A DNA stretch of 64,000 bases from Lantana camara (GCA_037501455.1 CM074856.1:47273001-47337000), one strand, 5' to 3'; shown: positions 21,342 to 31,900, numbered from the stretch's first letter. The notes: generated by a model from the letters alone, not told the origin. Program-made: numbers and translations.

Positions 21342-23278
21342 TCTCGTGTGAGTGTGTCTGCAAGAGTGTTCTCTTCTGATTTTATGTATACGATGTGAAA
21401 CTGGTATCTTCTTATCTCGAGCTGCCAACGTATCAATCTTCCTTGATTGTAATTGTCTCGTAGTGTATACCTGTAGAAGTTTGTTAAGTATTTTGAATCG
21501 GTTCGAAGTTCGAATTCTCGAGGTAAAAGCTCGAGTTTCCACTTCCGAAGTATCTTTAGACATGCAAGTGTCTCTTTTTCATGGACTGTATAATTTTTCT
21601 GGGTTTCTGTAAATGTCCCAGATATGTATTTACATAATTGTGTAATTTCGCGAACCTTTTTGGTTCTTGTATTCATATGACCTTCAAGGTCGTTTGTATT
21701 CATTTTTTCAGCTGGTATTGCAAGCATGCAACCAGACCATGTATCATTTGAAGCATCTGTCTCAATGATAATGAAATCATTTTCCTTTGGATTGTATAAA
21801 ACAGGCAATGTTTCACAATACTGTTTTATTTTCATAACTTGTATAGAATCTTCAATTTTCCAATTCCATTGTATTTTCTCAGAAAGTTTCTTTTGTAACT
21901 GTGTTCTTTCTTTAGCAAGGTTCTTGATGAATCCTTGATCAGAAATGTAGTTTAAACATCCAAGAAATCTTTGTAATTGTTTTCGATCAGAAATTTGATC
22001 TGGAAATTCGTTTAATTTTTTCAAAATATTGTCTTGAAGAACTATGTTTCCTTGTGAATCAAAAGTATTTCCAAGAAAATCAATTTTTTGTCTACACAAG
22101 ACTGCTTTCTTTTTAGAAAGAATCAATCCTTTGTCTCCGCATCGTTTCAAAACTATTCTTAGTTTTTTCAAATGATCTTCTTTATCCTGATTACTAAAGA
22201 TGATAATATCATCAATGTAAGCAAGACAAATGTCTTCTAAACCTTCAAGGTTTTTGTCCATAAATCTCTGGTATATTCCAGGTGCTTGTTTCAAACCAAA
22301 TGGTAAAACATTCCATTGGTAGTGTTTTTGCGGAGGACATGTAAAAGCTGTTAGCGGTTTTGTATTTTCATGCAATCTCAATTGCCAGTATCCTGATTTA
22401 GCATCTAGAGTACTAAACCATGTTTTTCCTTTCAATCTATCTTTAATGTAATCTATTCTAGGGAGTTTATATGCATCTCCTACAGTTTTTTCATTTAATT
22501 GTTTATAATTTATGACCATTCGTCGTTTTCCTCGTTTTATTTCATTTTTGTTTTCTACATAAAATGCAGGTGCTGCGTGTGGACTTTTGCTTTCAGAAAT
22601 TAATCCTTTTTCTAAAAGTTGTTTACATTCTTCTTTAAATTCATCAATATCTTTTTTAGAGTAAGGTATATTATTTTTGACATTTACTTCGTCTAAAGGA
22701 TTTTTAAGTTTAATTTCAACTATCATATAATTATTATTCTTATCTTTGTCTAGAGGATCTTCACTAGTGACAGAGTCTAAAATTTCTTCTATTTCTTTTT
22801 CAAGATTTGTTTTTATAAAAAGTATTAATTCGTGATTGATTAAATAATTTATTTTGTCTATGAGATTACTTCTGTCTTCAATTTTTACTATTGGTATTTT
22901 AACTGTTTCGCTCCTTTGAGATAGTTTTTCATTAACAGGTGATTTTAAAGTGATGTATTTTAAATCTTGACAAAAAGGTCTGTATAGTTTTAAAAAGTTA
23001 TTTCCTAGAATAAATGGTAATCCTGTTTCATGTCTGTATATAGATGGTATAATAAAACAGTATCCTTGTATCCAGATTTTTTCTAAATATGTTGCGTACC
23101 ATATATAATAATGACTTGCATCTGCTATCATTACTTTTAATGGTTGTTTAAGTTTTTTCCATTTAAATATTGTAAGGGCAGGTGAAGCAAAGCATAAACT
23201 TGCTCCTGTATCTATGAATGCTTTAATTGTTTTATGTTTTATTCTAACTTCTATAAATGTAGCGTTAGAGTTTTTCAT
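21326..23278 (-). CDS. Caulimovirid polymerase: aspartic protease, reverse transcriptase, RNase H
   Basis: 650 residues, a usual length for a separate caulimovirid ORF V. Domains in order: retroviral-type aspartic protease with FIDTGASLCF at residues 21-30; reverse transcriptase with VLPFGLKQAPG near 324-334 and the catalytic YIDD at 354-357; RNase H beginning near ETDASNDTWSG and continuing through LRTDSKYLTNFYRYTL. It starts one base after the coat-protein stop codon. The catalytic residues of all three domains are present and the frame is uninterrupted. In the virus it copies pregenomic RNA into DNA and processes the structural proteins. Confidence 0.95.
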   Translation of the reverse strand: MKNSNATFIEVRIKHKTIKAFIDTGASLCFASPALTIFKWKKLKQPLKVMIADASHYYIWYATYLEKIWIQGYCFIIPSIYRHETGLPFILGNNFLKLYRPFCQDLKYITLKSPVNEKLSQRSETVKIPIVKIEDRSNLIDKINYLINHELILFIKTNLEKEIEEILDSVTSEDPLDKDKNNNYMIVEIKLKNPLDEVNVKNNIPYSKKDIDEFKEECKQLLEKGLISESKSPHAAPAFYVENKNEIKRGKRRMVINYKQLNEKTVGDAYKLPRIDYIKDRLKGKTWFSTLDAKSGYWQLRLHENTKPLTAFTCPPQKHYQWNVLPFGLKQAPGIYQRFMDKNLEGLEDICLAYIDDIIIFSNQDKEDHLKKLRIVLKRCGDKGLILSKKKAVLCRQKIDFLGNTFDSQGNIVLQDNILKKLNEFPDQISDRKQLQRFLGCLNYISDQGFIKNLAKERTQLQKKLSEKIQWNWKIEDSIQVMKIKQYCETLPVLYNPKENDFIIIETDASNDTWSGCMLAIPAEKMNTNDLEGHMNTRTKKVREITQLCKYISGTFTETQKNYTVHEKETLACLKILRKWKLELLPREFELRTDSKYLTNFYRYTLRDNYNQGRLIRWQLEIRRYQFHIVYIKSEENTLADTLTREWRPR

Positions 23279-24751
23279 TTAAAAATCTTCGTCTGAACTA
23301 TAATCATCTTCTGATTCTGTAACTGTTTCAATTTCGTATATATTTTCTAGATCAGAATAGTCTTCTTCTATTGGTTCTAGATCGTATGTTTGAGCTACTT
23401 GAAGTATATGTAGTTTTTTATTTGATTGTTTTCGTTGTTTAGGACAGTCTCTTGCATAGTGTCCTTCTTCGTGGCAAAGCCAGCATTGACATTTTTTCTT
23501 TCCTTCTGGACAGTATTTCTGTTTAGGTTTGTATTCTTTCTTTTTAAAGAAACGTCTTCTTCTTTTTTGAAATTTATGTTTATTGTTGTTAATCCATTTT
23601 CTAGGTTTCTTTCTCCATCTATATCTTTTATCTTTTCTCCTATATTTTCTTTTTTTGTTTGATCTAATTACGTATGGACTTTCTCCGTATTGTTGAGGTA
23701 CTAAAGGATTTCCCTCACAACATATCGTGACTTTGTTTTTAACTGCATTGTGTAAATCTCTTTCATAGCATTTATCTCCTAAAAATTGTTCTACAACAGT
23801 TTGTGCTCCTCCTAATGTTTCTGAAGTGAATCCTTCGTTTACTTGTTTCTTAAATTCCGCATATACAATTTGACCTACTGGATAAGGTAGTTTATTAAAG
23901 TATAATGATAAATATTTTTCTCTGTCTTCTTTGGATAAACTATAGTAATACATATTATATTCGCAGTTAAAGTGTTCTATAGCGCACATATCTAATATTT
24001 GTGTATTAGCCAGATGGTATGCTGCTCTATCTTGTTCTCTTGCATTAAAAAAAAGTCCTGAATCCTGTATAGGTATTCCAATGAATTCTGAGTATATTTT
24101 TGCAACTATGTTCCAAAAAGTATCTATAGATTCTCTTCCTACCAAGAGTGTTTTCTGTTCTTCTGATAATGTGGCTAAGTAATGTGTTACATTTCCTATT
24201 GTTTTATATTGAACAAAATTGAATATTGTTTTAAAATCTCCTATTCTTAATCTATCTTCAGTTTCTATAATTAATCCTAGTTTATGTGCCCATTCAGTAA
24301 TAAGTGTTGTTTTGTTTGTTACACAGTCTAAATCTAGTATTCCATCTACTCCTAGTATCCCCTTTGTAGGTATATATTGGTCAGGTATTTTAGACCATCT
24401 TCCTTTTTTATTTGGAATGTATCCCTTTTTAAAATTGTATTGTATACTTGAATTTTTTAAAGGATTAGTATATTTATCTTCTTGATAATATTCCCATTTA
24501 ATATCTTCTTCCTTTTTTGTATTACTGCTTTCTGGAATATCTTTCTTATCTTTTTCTTGTTTCAAATTGTGTTCCATTCCTATCACATCGTCTTCTGATG
24601 ACTCATATCCATATATTACTTCTTCATTTTCTACTTCCGGCTTTATAGCTTCTAATGTATGGGTTTGTTTATTTTCTTCATCAACAATTTTTAATGATTC
24701 TAATAAATTGTTTAATTCTTCAATTTTTTCTTCTAAATGAAAAGTTTCCAT
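23279..24751 (-). CDS. Caulimovirid coat protein with CCHC zinc knuckle
   Basis: 490 residues. The order is typical for caulimovirid coat proteins: an acidic N-terminus, a central capsid core (ALSEEQKTLLVGRESIDTFW region in slightly different form, and KCYERDLHNAVKNKVT), a strongly basic stretch of lysine and arginine, a CCHC knuckle CWLCHEEGHYARDCP, and an acidic C-terminus. The basic tract and knuckle bind RNA or DNA during packaging. The start codon overlaps the previous stop codon as TAATG. The frame is intact. Confidence 0.9.
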   Translation of the reverse strand: METFHLEEKIEELNNLLESLKIVDEENKQTHTLEAIKPEVENEEVIYGYESSEDDVIGMEHNLKQEKDKKDIPESSNTKKEEDIKWEYYQEDKYTNPLKNSSIQYNFKKGYIPNKKGRWSKIPDQYIPTKGILGVDGILDLDCVTNKTTLITEWAHKLGLIIETEDRLRIGDFKTIFNFVQYKTIGNVTHYLATLSEEQKTLLVGRESIDTFWNIVAKIYSEFIGIPIQDSGLFFNAREQDRAAYHLANTQILDMCAIEHFNCEYNMYYYSLSKEDREKYLSLYFNKLPYPVGQIVYAEFKKQVNEGFTSETLGGAQTVVEQFLGDKCYERDLHNAVKNKVTICCEGNPLVPQQYGESPYVIRSNKKRKYRRKDKRYRWRKKPRKWINNNKHKFQKRRRRFFKKKEYKPKQKYCPEGKKKCQCWLCHEEGHYARDCPKQRKQSNKKLHILQVAQTYDLEPIEEDYSDLENIYEIETVTESEDDYSSDEDF

Positions 24752-25317
24752 TATATTCGTGGAGCTTCTATTTGAAAGGGTTTGAGATTTTTGTTTCCAA
24801 AATATGTTTCAAGATCAGCAATAGTTATATGTCTAGAGTATTCTTTTCGTATAATGACTTCTTTAAGTTGTTTTAATAATTCCTGACAGTTTGACATAGG
24901 AAGTATTATTTGTTTTTCTTCAGATGTACCAATTTGGTTTTCCACTTGTTTTCCTCTAAGTTCTCGTAGAAGTTTATCTAGAATTTCTTGTGTATTATCA
25001 ATTTCATTTATAACATTCTGTTTTTTGTCTAAAAGAATTTGTTGTAACATATCTATAATAGTGTTTAATTGTGGATTTGCAGTAGTGTGAAATAAATGTG
25101 GATATTCTCCCCCCTCCTGATGACAAGAGAAAATGTTTGGATCTATTTGATAATATGATTCTATTTCCTGATTTTGATTGTTGTTTATCATAATTTGTTC
25201 AAGGTGAGACATCTTTTCGTTAGTGTTTGTTAATTGTTCAGTTAATGTTTGTACTGTATTATTTAAAGATTGTATTTGTTGATTTAATGTTTCGACAAAT
25301 GTTTGTAATTCATTCAT
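24751..25317 (-). CDS. Coiled-coil virion-associated-type protein (188 aa)
   Basis: Residues about 1-45 form a heptad-rich coiled coil (FVETLNQQIQSLNNTVQTL), glutamine- and asparagine-rich. It lies directly before the coat protein, where caulimovirids encode the virion-associated or ORF III protein, which in the type virus uses an N-terminal coiled coil to attach to particles. The start overlaps the preceding stop as ATGA and the stop overlaps the coat-protein start as TAATG. Assignment rests on position and coiled coil; sequence identity to known proteins cannot be judged here. Confidence 0.65.
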   Translation of the reverse strand: MNELQTFVETLNQQIQSLNNTVQTLTEQLTNTNEKMSHLEQIMINNNQNQEIESYYQIDPNIFSCHQEGGEYPHLFHTTANPQLNTIIDMLQQILLDKKQNVINEIDNTQEILDKLLRELRGKQVENQIGTSEEKQIILPMSNCQELLKQLKEVIIRKEYSRHITIADLETYFGNKNLKPFQIEAPRI

Positions 25318-25661
25318 GCTGACGAGAGTATGTTTAATTTAGTTATTTCTTCACGACATCGTTTTATTACTTGTTTATTTTCATTTATGAGTTCTGGTAT
25401 TACTTCCTCTGTTTGGTTTATGAATTCATTTGATAGTTTTATGAATTTAATATATTCTTCTAGTACTGTAATAGTAGTGGGGTCATATATTTTATTTTTT
25501 ATAAGATTTTCTTCATAACATCTAAGACTTTGAATCATTTTTTCTAGTTTTTCATATTCTTCTGGATTAGTTGTTTTAGTTAATATGTCTATTTTTTGTT
25601 TAATTATTTCTCTTATCCTTCTTATTTCTTGACGTTTTAATTGTTTTTGATGTTGATCCAT
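25314..25661 (-). CDS. Viral small ORF (115 aa), paralogue of the 25,990 ORF
   Basis: The frame is open from 25,709, but the ATG at 25,661 is preferred because it lies 2 nt after the stop of the preceding ORF and gives a product that aligns with that ORF from residue 1. Shared features: start MDQ..KQ.KR.E.R.IR.IIKQ, a middle IRLEKY/VLEEYI block, and the identical C-terminus LNILSSA. Charged and helical. Function unknown; it sits in the ORF II-III region of related viruses. Confidence 0.65.
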   Translation of the reverse strand: MDQHQKQLKRQEIRRIREIIKQKIDILTKTTNPEEYEKLEKMIQSLRCYEENLIKNKIYDPTTITVLEEYIKFIKLSNEFINQTEEVIPELINENKQVIKRCREEITKLNILSSA

Positions 25662-25663
25662 AT

Positions 25664-25990
25664 TTATGCTGATGAAAGTATATTTATTTTTGTTCTTAAT
25701 CTTTTGCACCAGTTTAATGTATTTTCAGTTTGTTCTCTAAATTCTTCCGTTTCTTTGTTATGTTGTTTTAACCATGTCATGTATTTTTCTAATCGTATTA
25801 AATTAACTGGAGTGTATCTCTCATTTCTCAAGAGTTGTTTTTCTCTTCGTTTTCTACTATTAAGGATTTCTTCTTGTATTTTGTAGTTTGTTGGATGAGT
25901 TATTGAGTTTAAAACTTGAGTTTCTTGTTTTATTATTTTTCGAATCAGTCTTAATTCTCTTCGTTTTATCTGTTTATTAAATTGATCCAT
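25664..25990 (-). CDS. Viral small ORF (108 aa), paralogue of the 25,661 ORF
   Basis: 108 residues, basic and helical, starting MDQFNKQIKRRELRLIRKII and ending INILSSA. It aligns end to end with the 115-residue product encoded just downstream. The start is one base after the stop of the 60-residue ORF. No outside family recognised. Confidence 0.65.
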   Translation of the reverse strand: MDQFNKQIKRRELRLIRKIIKQETQVLNSITHPTNYKIQEEILNSRKRREKQLLRNERYTPVNLIRLEKYMTWLKQHNKETEEFREQTENTLNWCKRLRTKINILSSA

Positions 25991-25991
25991 T

Positions 25992-26174
25992 TTATTTTTG
26001 AAATCGTTTTAGTATTAAAATTGTTTTTTGTATCTGTTCTTGATAGTATTCTATCCAATCTTTATGATATCTTGCAATATACCAGTGTCCATTATTTCTT
26101 GCTGTTAAGTATAAGGTTTTATGGTTATTATATTCTTTGTATAAATCCGTTAAATACTCACTGTAGTTTTTCAT
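25992..26174 (-). CDS. Viral small ORF (60 aa), related to the 18,396 ORF
   Basis: 60 residues. Contains LYLTARNNG followed by a helix rich in Q, I and K, resembling the 63-residue ORF at 18,396-18,205. It is the first complete viral ORF at the right end of the insertion. Function unknown. Confidence 0.55.
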   Translation of the reverse strand: MKNYSEYLTDLYKEYNNHKTLYLTARNNGHWYIARYHKDWIEYYQEQIQKTILILKRFQK

Positions 26175-26204
26175 GAAAAGTATTGTGGTTGGAAATATAA
26201 TATT

Positions 26205-26405
26205 TCAAAAGTTTCTAGTATTGATTTGTAAGAAAATATCAACTGTGTCATAGTTTTTTGGAAACGCTTTTTCCATACGCGTTTTACACCATTTTTGTAA
26301 TGTCATTTTCAAAGGTATGCTATTATTGAAAAGTCTCCGCCCCAAACCCAACCACTTGATAGTCATAAGGTACAATAATTGGAAAGGTCTCTCTCTATAG
26401 AGCAA
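26205..26405 (-). pseudogene. Possible 3' part of a viral ORF at the right junction
   Basis: A 66-codon frame ends 30 nt before the 60-residue ORF. Its last about 35 residues (KMTLQKWCKTRMEKAFPKNY and after) have viral-like composition; the upstream part may be host DNA. It could be the remainder of the ORF that starts at 17,710. Weak. Confidence 0.3.
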
Positions 26406-28526
26406 TTGGCAACAACTTGTCCAAATAGTTGGAATGTTTCAAAAGGCCAATGCTATTGCTTTGGAGTGAGGCTTAAGTCCTCATCTATGTGGGGAAAATG
26501 TTTTTTTTTTTTTAAGAAAACAATACTTTGGTGTAAAATGGAGGTATTTTTAATTAAATGTGGTAAATAATTAAAGATATATAGATCTATATTAGTAAAT
26601 TTGGAAATATGAATGTGAATAAACAGGCTAAAATTTTAAGATTTTGGTATGAGGTTTTCCAAAAATGATATGAGTACGTATATGTTCGTGTTGCTGTCTT
26701 ATTTCCTTTTAATGTCAACAATCTATCAGAAATAATGTATTACATCAATTGTAATGAGTAACCAAGTAAATTGAAAAAAAAAAAAAAAAGTTAGTTTATC
26801 GTTAGAGAAATTAATATCGACATAAAACAGTATTTACATTCACGATAATTTGAACTCAAAACATCTTACTTCTAGTAATCATTTCCTCCTTTCCCGATCA
26901 ATTATCGTTATTATCTTTTATTTTTATTACACTTTACAGTTGGAGTGTGTTTGACTGAGCTTATAATAAGCTCCTTAAAAATTCTTAAAATTGTTTGAGA
27001 GCTTATGAAATATTAGAGAGTATGTAACAAAATATTCTATAAAGTGAATTTATATGCCGTTAAAATAAAATGTAATTAGGACTTATAAGCTATTTCAAAA
27101 TAATTTCAAGAACCCATCATTACTTTTTTTATATTTTATTTCATCGGACACTCAAAAATAAATTAATTATCCAAAATTTCAAAAATAAATAAAATAATTA
27201 GTAAAAAATGAAAGATAACTTTGGTGGCGTTCCGGTATTGGGCATCCACGCCCAGGAGACAGGGAACAGCAGAGGCGCGTGGGGTTCGGCGAAACAGAAA
27301 AGGCGCGTAGCACCACGCATACGTGGTATGGTATATGCGGTTTCTAACTTCAAACCTATCATTTTCATTGGCATTTGACCCTTCCCGATTGGAACAAAAA
27401 GACTTTAACGCCCCTCTGTATTCAAGCGCGTGGACCTTAGTGCCCCTCGCGTGGGCATGTGTGAGTATTTTATTCTTTTAGTACTAAAACTTGACCCATA
27501 TGGTCAATGATCTTTTTTTTTCCTTTTTAATTTGAGATTAATTTATTCTCATCTAGAATCTTAGATGTTGTTATAAAGTAATTATAGAGAAATTTACATT
27601 CTTAATTTCTATAGTTTGTAGTAATTATAGGTTAACCTTTAAATTTCGAAATTCTTAAAAAAAAAATTGAGATTTATCATTCATGTATAACTGGATAAAT
27701 TTAAAAGAAACCTTAAAATTATTTTACAACCTATTTGAGAAATTTTATAAGTAAAGCTTGAAATTATAAAAACTAAGAGATCATGCAACCCCAGCATATA
27801 ATGCAATTGCCGACCATAAATTTTTCATGCTAAATTTAAAAAACGCAAGGTTTTCTATGAAATTCTATATAAAACGAAGTTTTTTTATGCTCATTTCTAA
27901 TAATACAAGGGAGTTGCATGCACATAGCTTAATTAAAAAGGGTAAAGAGATTAAAATCATCCTTTCTCAAGGTATTAACCTAGTTTCCTATTTTTTCTTA
28001 TCTCAAGAAATATCGTATATATATAATAAGACTTAGGGTATTTTAATCAGAGTTTATCTCCACAAGAATCCTGAAATTGACATACTAAACTAGTTTTTTT
28101 GCAGACCAATAAATAGGACGCCAACAAGTGCATTCTTATAAGGAGATGATTCAAACATAAAGTCTTATATGATATTAATTATAATGAAAATAAATTTTTA
28201 ATAACAGAAATGATTTTGGACGTTGAACCTCATATGACATTAACCGTAACACGGATAAAATTGACAGTTCAAAAATGTATTCCAATGTATTAATTATTAT
28301 TCACATGATTATGTTATCATGGGACTGCAATCATATTTAATTAAAACATAGTTTAATTAAGTGGAGGAGTTTTAACATAATAAGAGATTGGAGAAGAACC
28401 GGGGACGGCCTATTCCATCCTATGTTATACATACATAATGAAGTATATTATTTGATTTATTAGTAATGCTACTTCAATTATTATAACTTAAAAAACATGG
28501 CTATAAATTCACATTTATTTCAATTT
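26406..28526. other. Intergenic DNA with a GC-rich patch
   Basis: Mostly AT-rich spacer. A GC-rich stretch at about 27,226-27,475 contains several 'gcgcgt' and 'cacgc' motifs and stands out from its surroundings. No gene is recognised. Confidence 0.5.
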
Positions 28527-28765
28527 TGTTAGCATATAATTATTTATTGTACAGCAATATAGCACACGTATGTGCACTAGAAAGGTGTGAGTCCACACAG
28601 AGTTATCCTAGACCCACGTGTAGAGAAACCTTGCTTCCTAGATATATATGCAGGGCTTTGTAACTAAAATAAGTTTTAACGAAATACCATATACAATTTT
28701 CAGATATTTCACCTTCTCTATTATTTCTCTCTCTAATATTCATACCAGATATTCTGTGATTAACA
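28527..28765 (+). repeat. 5' LTR of the second copia element
   Basis: 239 bp bounded by TGTTA and TAACA. A TATA-like GATATATATG at 28,641-28,650 lies in the expected place. Confidence 0.75.
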
Positions 28766-28777
28766 TGGTATCACGAG
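28766..28777 (+). promoter_or_regulatory. Primer-binding site (variant tRNA-iMet)
   Basis: TGGTATCACGAG directly follows the LTR. It matches TGGTATCAGAG with one extra C. Confidence 0.8.
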
Positions 28778-28913
28778 ATTTTTAGCACGATTCCGCTTAG
28801 ATTCGATATCTACACTCTCGGATCTTCCTTTTCATCGATTCAATTTTGCTTTTTCGGCAAATTTTTTGCAGATTTTTCAGATCTGAGAATTTTCGCACTC
28901 TGCATCTTACAAA

Positions 28914-31900
28914 ATGACGATGAACGCTGTTGATGAGGCCTATATCCTACATTCTTCTGATCATCCTGGTATGGTGTTAGTTTCGGTGCTTTTCAATGGT
29001 AACAATTTCATGAGTTGGTCCCGATCTGTTCGCATCGCTCTGGATGCAAAATGCAAACTTGGATTCATTGATGGCTCCATACCTGCACCTCCTGCTGAGA
29101 ATGCTAATTTTCGTCTGTGGAGGCGTGTCAACTCCATGTTGATTTCGTGGATTTTGAATTCCATGACTAAGGATTTGGTCTCAGGATTCATCTACTGCAA
29201 TTCTGCTCGCGAGCTTTGGATCGAGTTGGAACAGCGCTATGGCCAGTGTAATGGCCCCCTCCTCTATCAGTTGAAACGCGATATTGCCTCCATCACTCAA
29301 GGTAACCTCAGTCTCTCCGCCTATTTCAATCGCCTCAAGTCTCTTTGGGATGAACTCGCAAATCTCCAGTTGACCCCTCCCTGTACTTGTGCTGCTGCTC
29401 ATGCCATTGAAGAATCCAAAGCCTCTGATCGCCTTATTCAGTTTCTCATGGGCTTAAATCAGGGTTTTGAACTTGCTCGAAGTCATATCCTCTCTATGGA
29501 TCCGTTACCATCAATCAACAAGGCTTATTCTATCTTACTTCGTGTGGAGTCACAACGTGAGGTCCAGATTACTTTTGCTGATCCTGGTGTGATGCTTGCT
29601 CGTATGCCTGCATCTTCTGGTGCTTCTTCTAGCACTGCTGTGCCTTCTTCCACAGACTCTCAGGCTCTCTTGGCTCAACGTCCACATGGTAAATCTCCCG
29701 TTGTTTTTGGCCGAGGCATGTCTAAACGCAAAGATGAGCGCTATTGTGACGTCTGTAAAACTTATGGTCACATGAAGGACTCTTGCTTTCAACTCTATGG
29801 TGTTCCTGAATGGTTCCAGAAGAAGTACAAAGACTCTAAGGCTTCCACGTCTAAGTCCCCTGCCCCCAGATATTCTGCAAATTTTTCTGCTTTTCCAGAT
29901 ACTCCTCTGGAACCTGAGTCCTCTGTTTCCTCTAACACTGGACCTTGGACTGATGATCACATGGCTGCTTTTGTGCAACAACAAATTGCCAAATACATGA
30001 GTCACAACTTCCAAGCTTCTGGCTCTACCTCTACTGGACTACCTGACTTCGCAGGTATGGCAAACAATTATGCTTTAACTTGCCTATCTGTCCTAAATAG
30101 TGGCACTTGGATTGTTGATACTGGTGCCACGACCCATATGTGCCACTCTGTAGCTACTTTCTCAGATTATTCTAGTATTACTGAATCATCTCCTGTCTTC
30201 CTTCCTGATGGTTCCATAAGTAAAGTTACGCACCGTGGTACTGTTGCCTTAAGTTCTGCTGTAACTCTTAAGGATGTGCTCCTAGTTCCTGCTTTTAAGT
30301 ACAATCTTCTCTCTGTGCGTAAACTGTCCACTGATGCTCACTTGTTTTTCACTTTTCTTCCTACTTGTTGCCTTCTCCAGGACCACAGGACTAAGCACCT
30401 GTTGGTCGTTGGAAAGCTGCTGGGGAATCTATATGTTCTTGATGCTTCTTCTTTCAATTGTAATATTGAAACTCTGCCATCTGAGGCATCTTCATTTCTT
30501 TGTAATCCTTTTCTTTCAAATTGTAATGCTGTTACAACTAATATTTCTTGTACTTTCATAGACTACAAGACTTGGCACTCTAGATTGGGACACTTGTCAC
30601 ACTATGCTATGAAGCATGTTCCCATTTCTATTCCTAATAAAAGCATCATACCATCTGTTTGTGATGTCTGTCACTTTTCCAAACAACACCGTTTATCCTT
30701 TCCCTACAGTTTCACTTCATCTTCAAAATGTTTTGAGTTAATACATATGGATCTATGGGGGCCTTATAAACAGGCATCTATCCAAGGGGCACATTACTTC
30801 CTTACAATCATTGATGATTTCTCTCGTAGCACTTGGACATTTCTTCTTCAAAATAAAGCCTTAGTATTCCCTACAGTTCAATCCTTCCTTGCCATGGTTC
30901 ATACACAATTTGCAGCTACTGTAAAAATTGTTCGTACCGATAATGGTACCGAGTTTGTCAATTCCAATTGTTCAAAGCTTTTCCAAGATAAGGGAATCAT
31001 TCATCAAACTTCGTGTGCTTACACGCCTCAACAAAATGGTCTTGTTGAGCGCAAACACAAACATTTACTTCAAGTTGCTCGCTCCCTTATGTTCCACTCA
31101 AAACTTCCTTCTCAGTTTTGGGGTGACTCCATTCTCACAGCCACATACATCATTAATCGCACACCAAGTCAGCTACTTCATTGGAAATCTCCTTTTGAGC
31201 TCCTCCACAATAAAGTTCCTACTTATGATCATCTACGCACTTTTGGCTGTCTCTGTTTTGCCTCAAACACTTCTCCCTTGAAAGACAAATTCTCTACCCG
31301 TGCACATAAATGTGTATTCTTAGGTTACAGTCACACCCAAAAAGCTTACAAGTTATTCAACTTACACACTAATCAGTGTCTTACTTCTAGGGATGTAATA
31401 TTCTATGAAGATATTTACCCTTTTTCCTCATCGGCTCCTAATGATTCTCCTCCCATTCCGTTGCCAATTCCTGACACGGATATCCATTCTTCTTGTGATC
31501 TTGTTCCAGCAATCACACCCCAAGTTTCTCCCTCTCTTTCCTCTCTGGACTCTCCAAATCCCCCTATCTCTGAGGTGCCCTCACACCCACCTCGGGTCAG
31601 TTGTCGTGTGCGCACAAAGCCTTTATGGCAAAATGACTATGTCTGTTCACATGCTTTTACCGAAGACAATGCCGCTACCCCAAATGCCTCTCTGCCAACT
31701 CCCCATTCATTTATTTTTTCATCATCTCATCAGGCTTTTCTAGCCAAAGTGTTACCCATTCCTGAGCCATACTCATACAAACAGGCCTCTAAACATAAGG
31801 AATGGCTTGATGCTATGAACCAAGAAATTGCTGCTCTTGAGAAAAACCATACCTGGGAAATTACAAAACTGCCCCCTGGAAAGTCCTCTATTGGTTCAAA

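Larger units (their letters stand above)
17630..26210 (-). mobile_element. Endogenous caulimovirid (soymovirus-like), near unit length
   Basis: About 8.5 kb of pararetrovirus DNA lies on the minus strand. Reading order from high to low coordinates: small ORF (26,174), paired small ORFs (25,990 and 25,661), coiled-coil virion-associated-type ORF (25,317), coat protein (24,751), protease-RT-RNase H (23,278), transactivator/viroplasmin (21,341), intergenic promoter, movement protein (19,433), tRNA-Met primer site (18,452), then small ORFs (18,396; 18,205; 17,981; 17,710). The primer site just after the movement-protein gene, rather than in the promoter region, together with separate coat and polymerase ORFs, resembles the genus Soymovirus. 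All complete ORFs are open. No end repeats are seen, so the copy looks like one circular genome opened between the 17,710 ORF and the 26,174 ORF. The exact junctions are uncertain by tens to about 200 bp. Confidence 0.88.

Noticed and set aside
21342..21563. N-terminal extension of the transactivator
   Set aside because: It overlaps the polymerase RNase H region completely; the ATG at 21,341 gives the usual short overlap.
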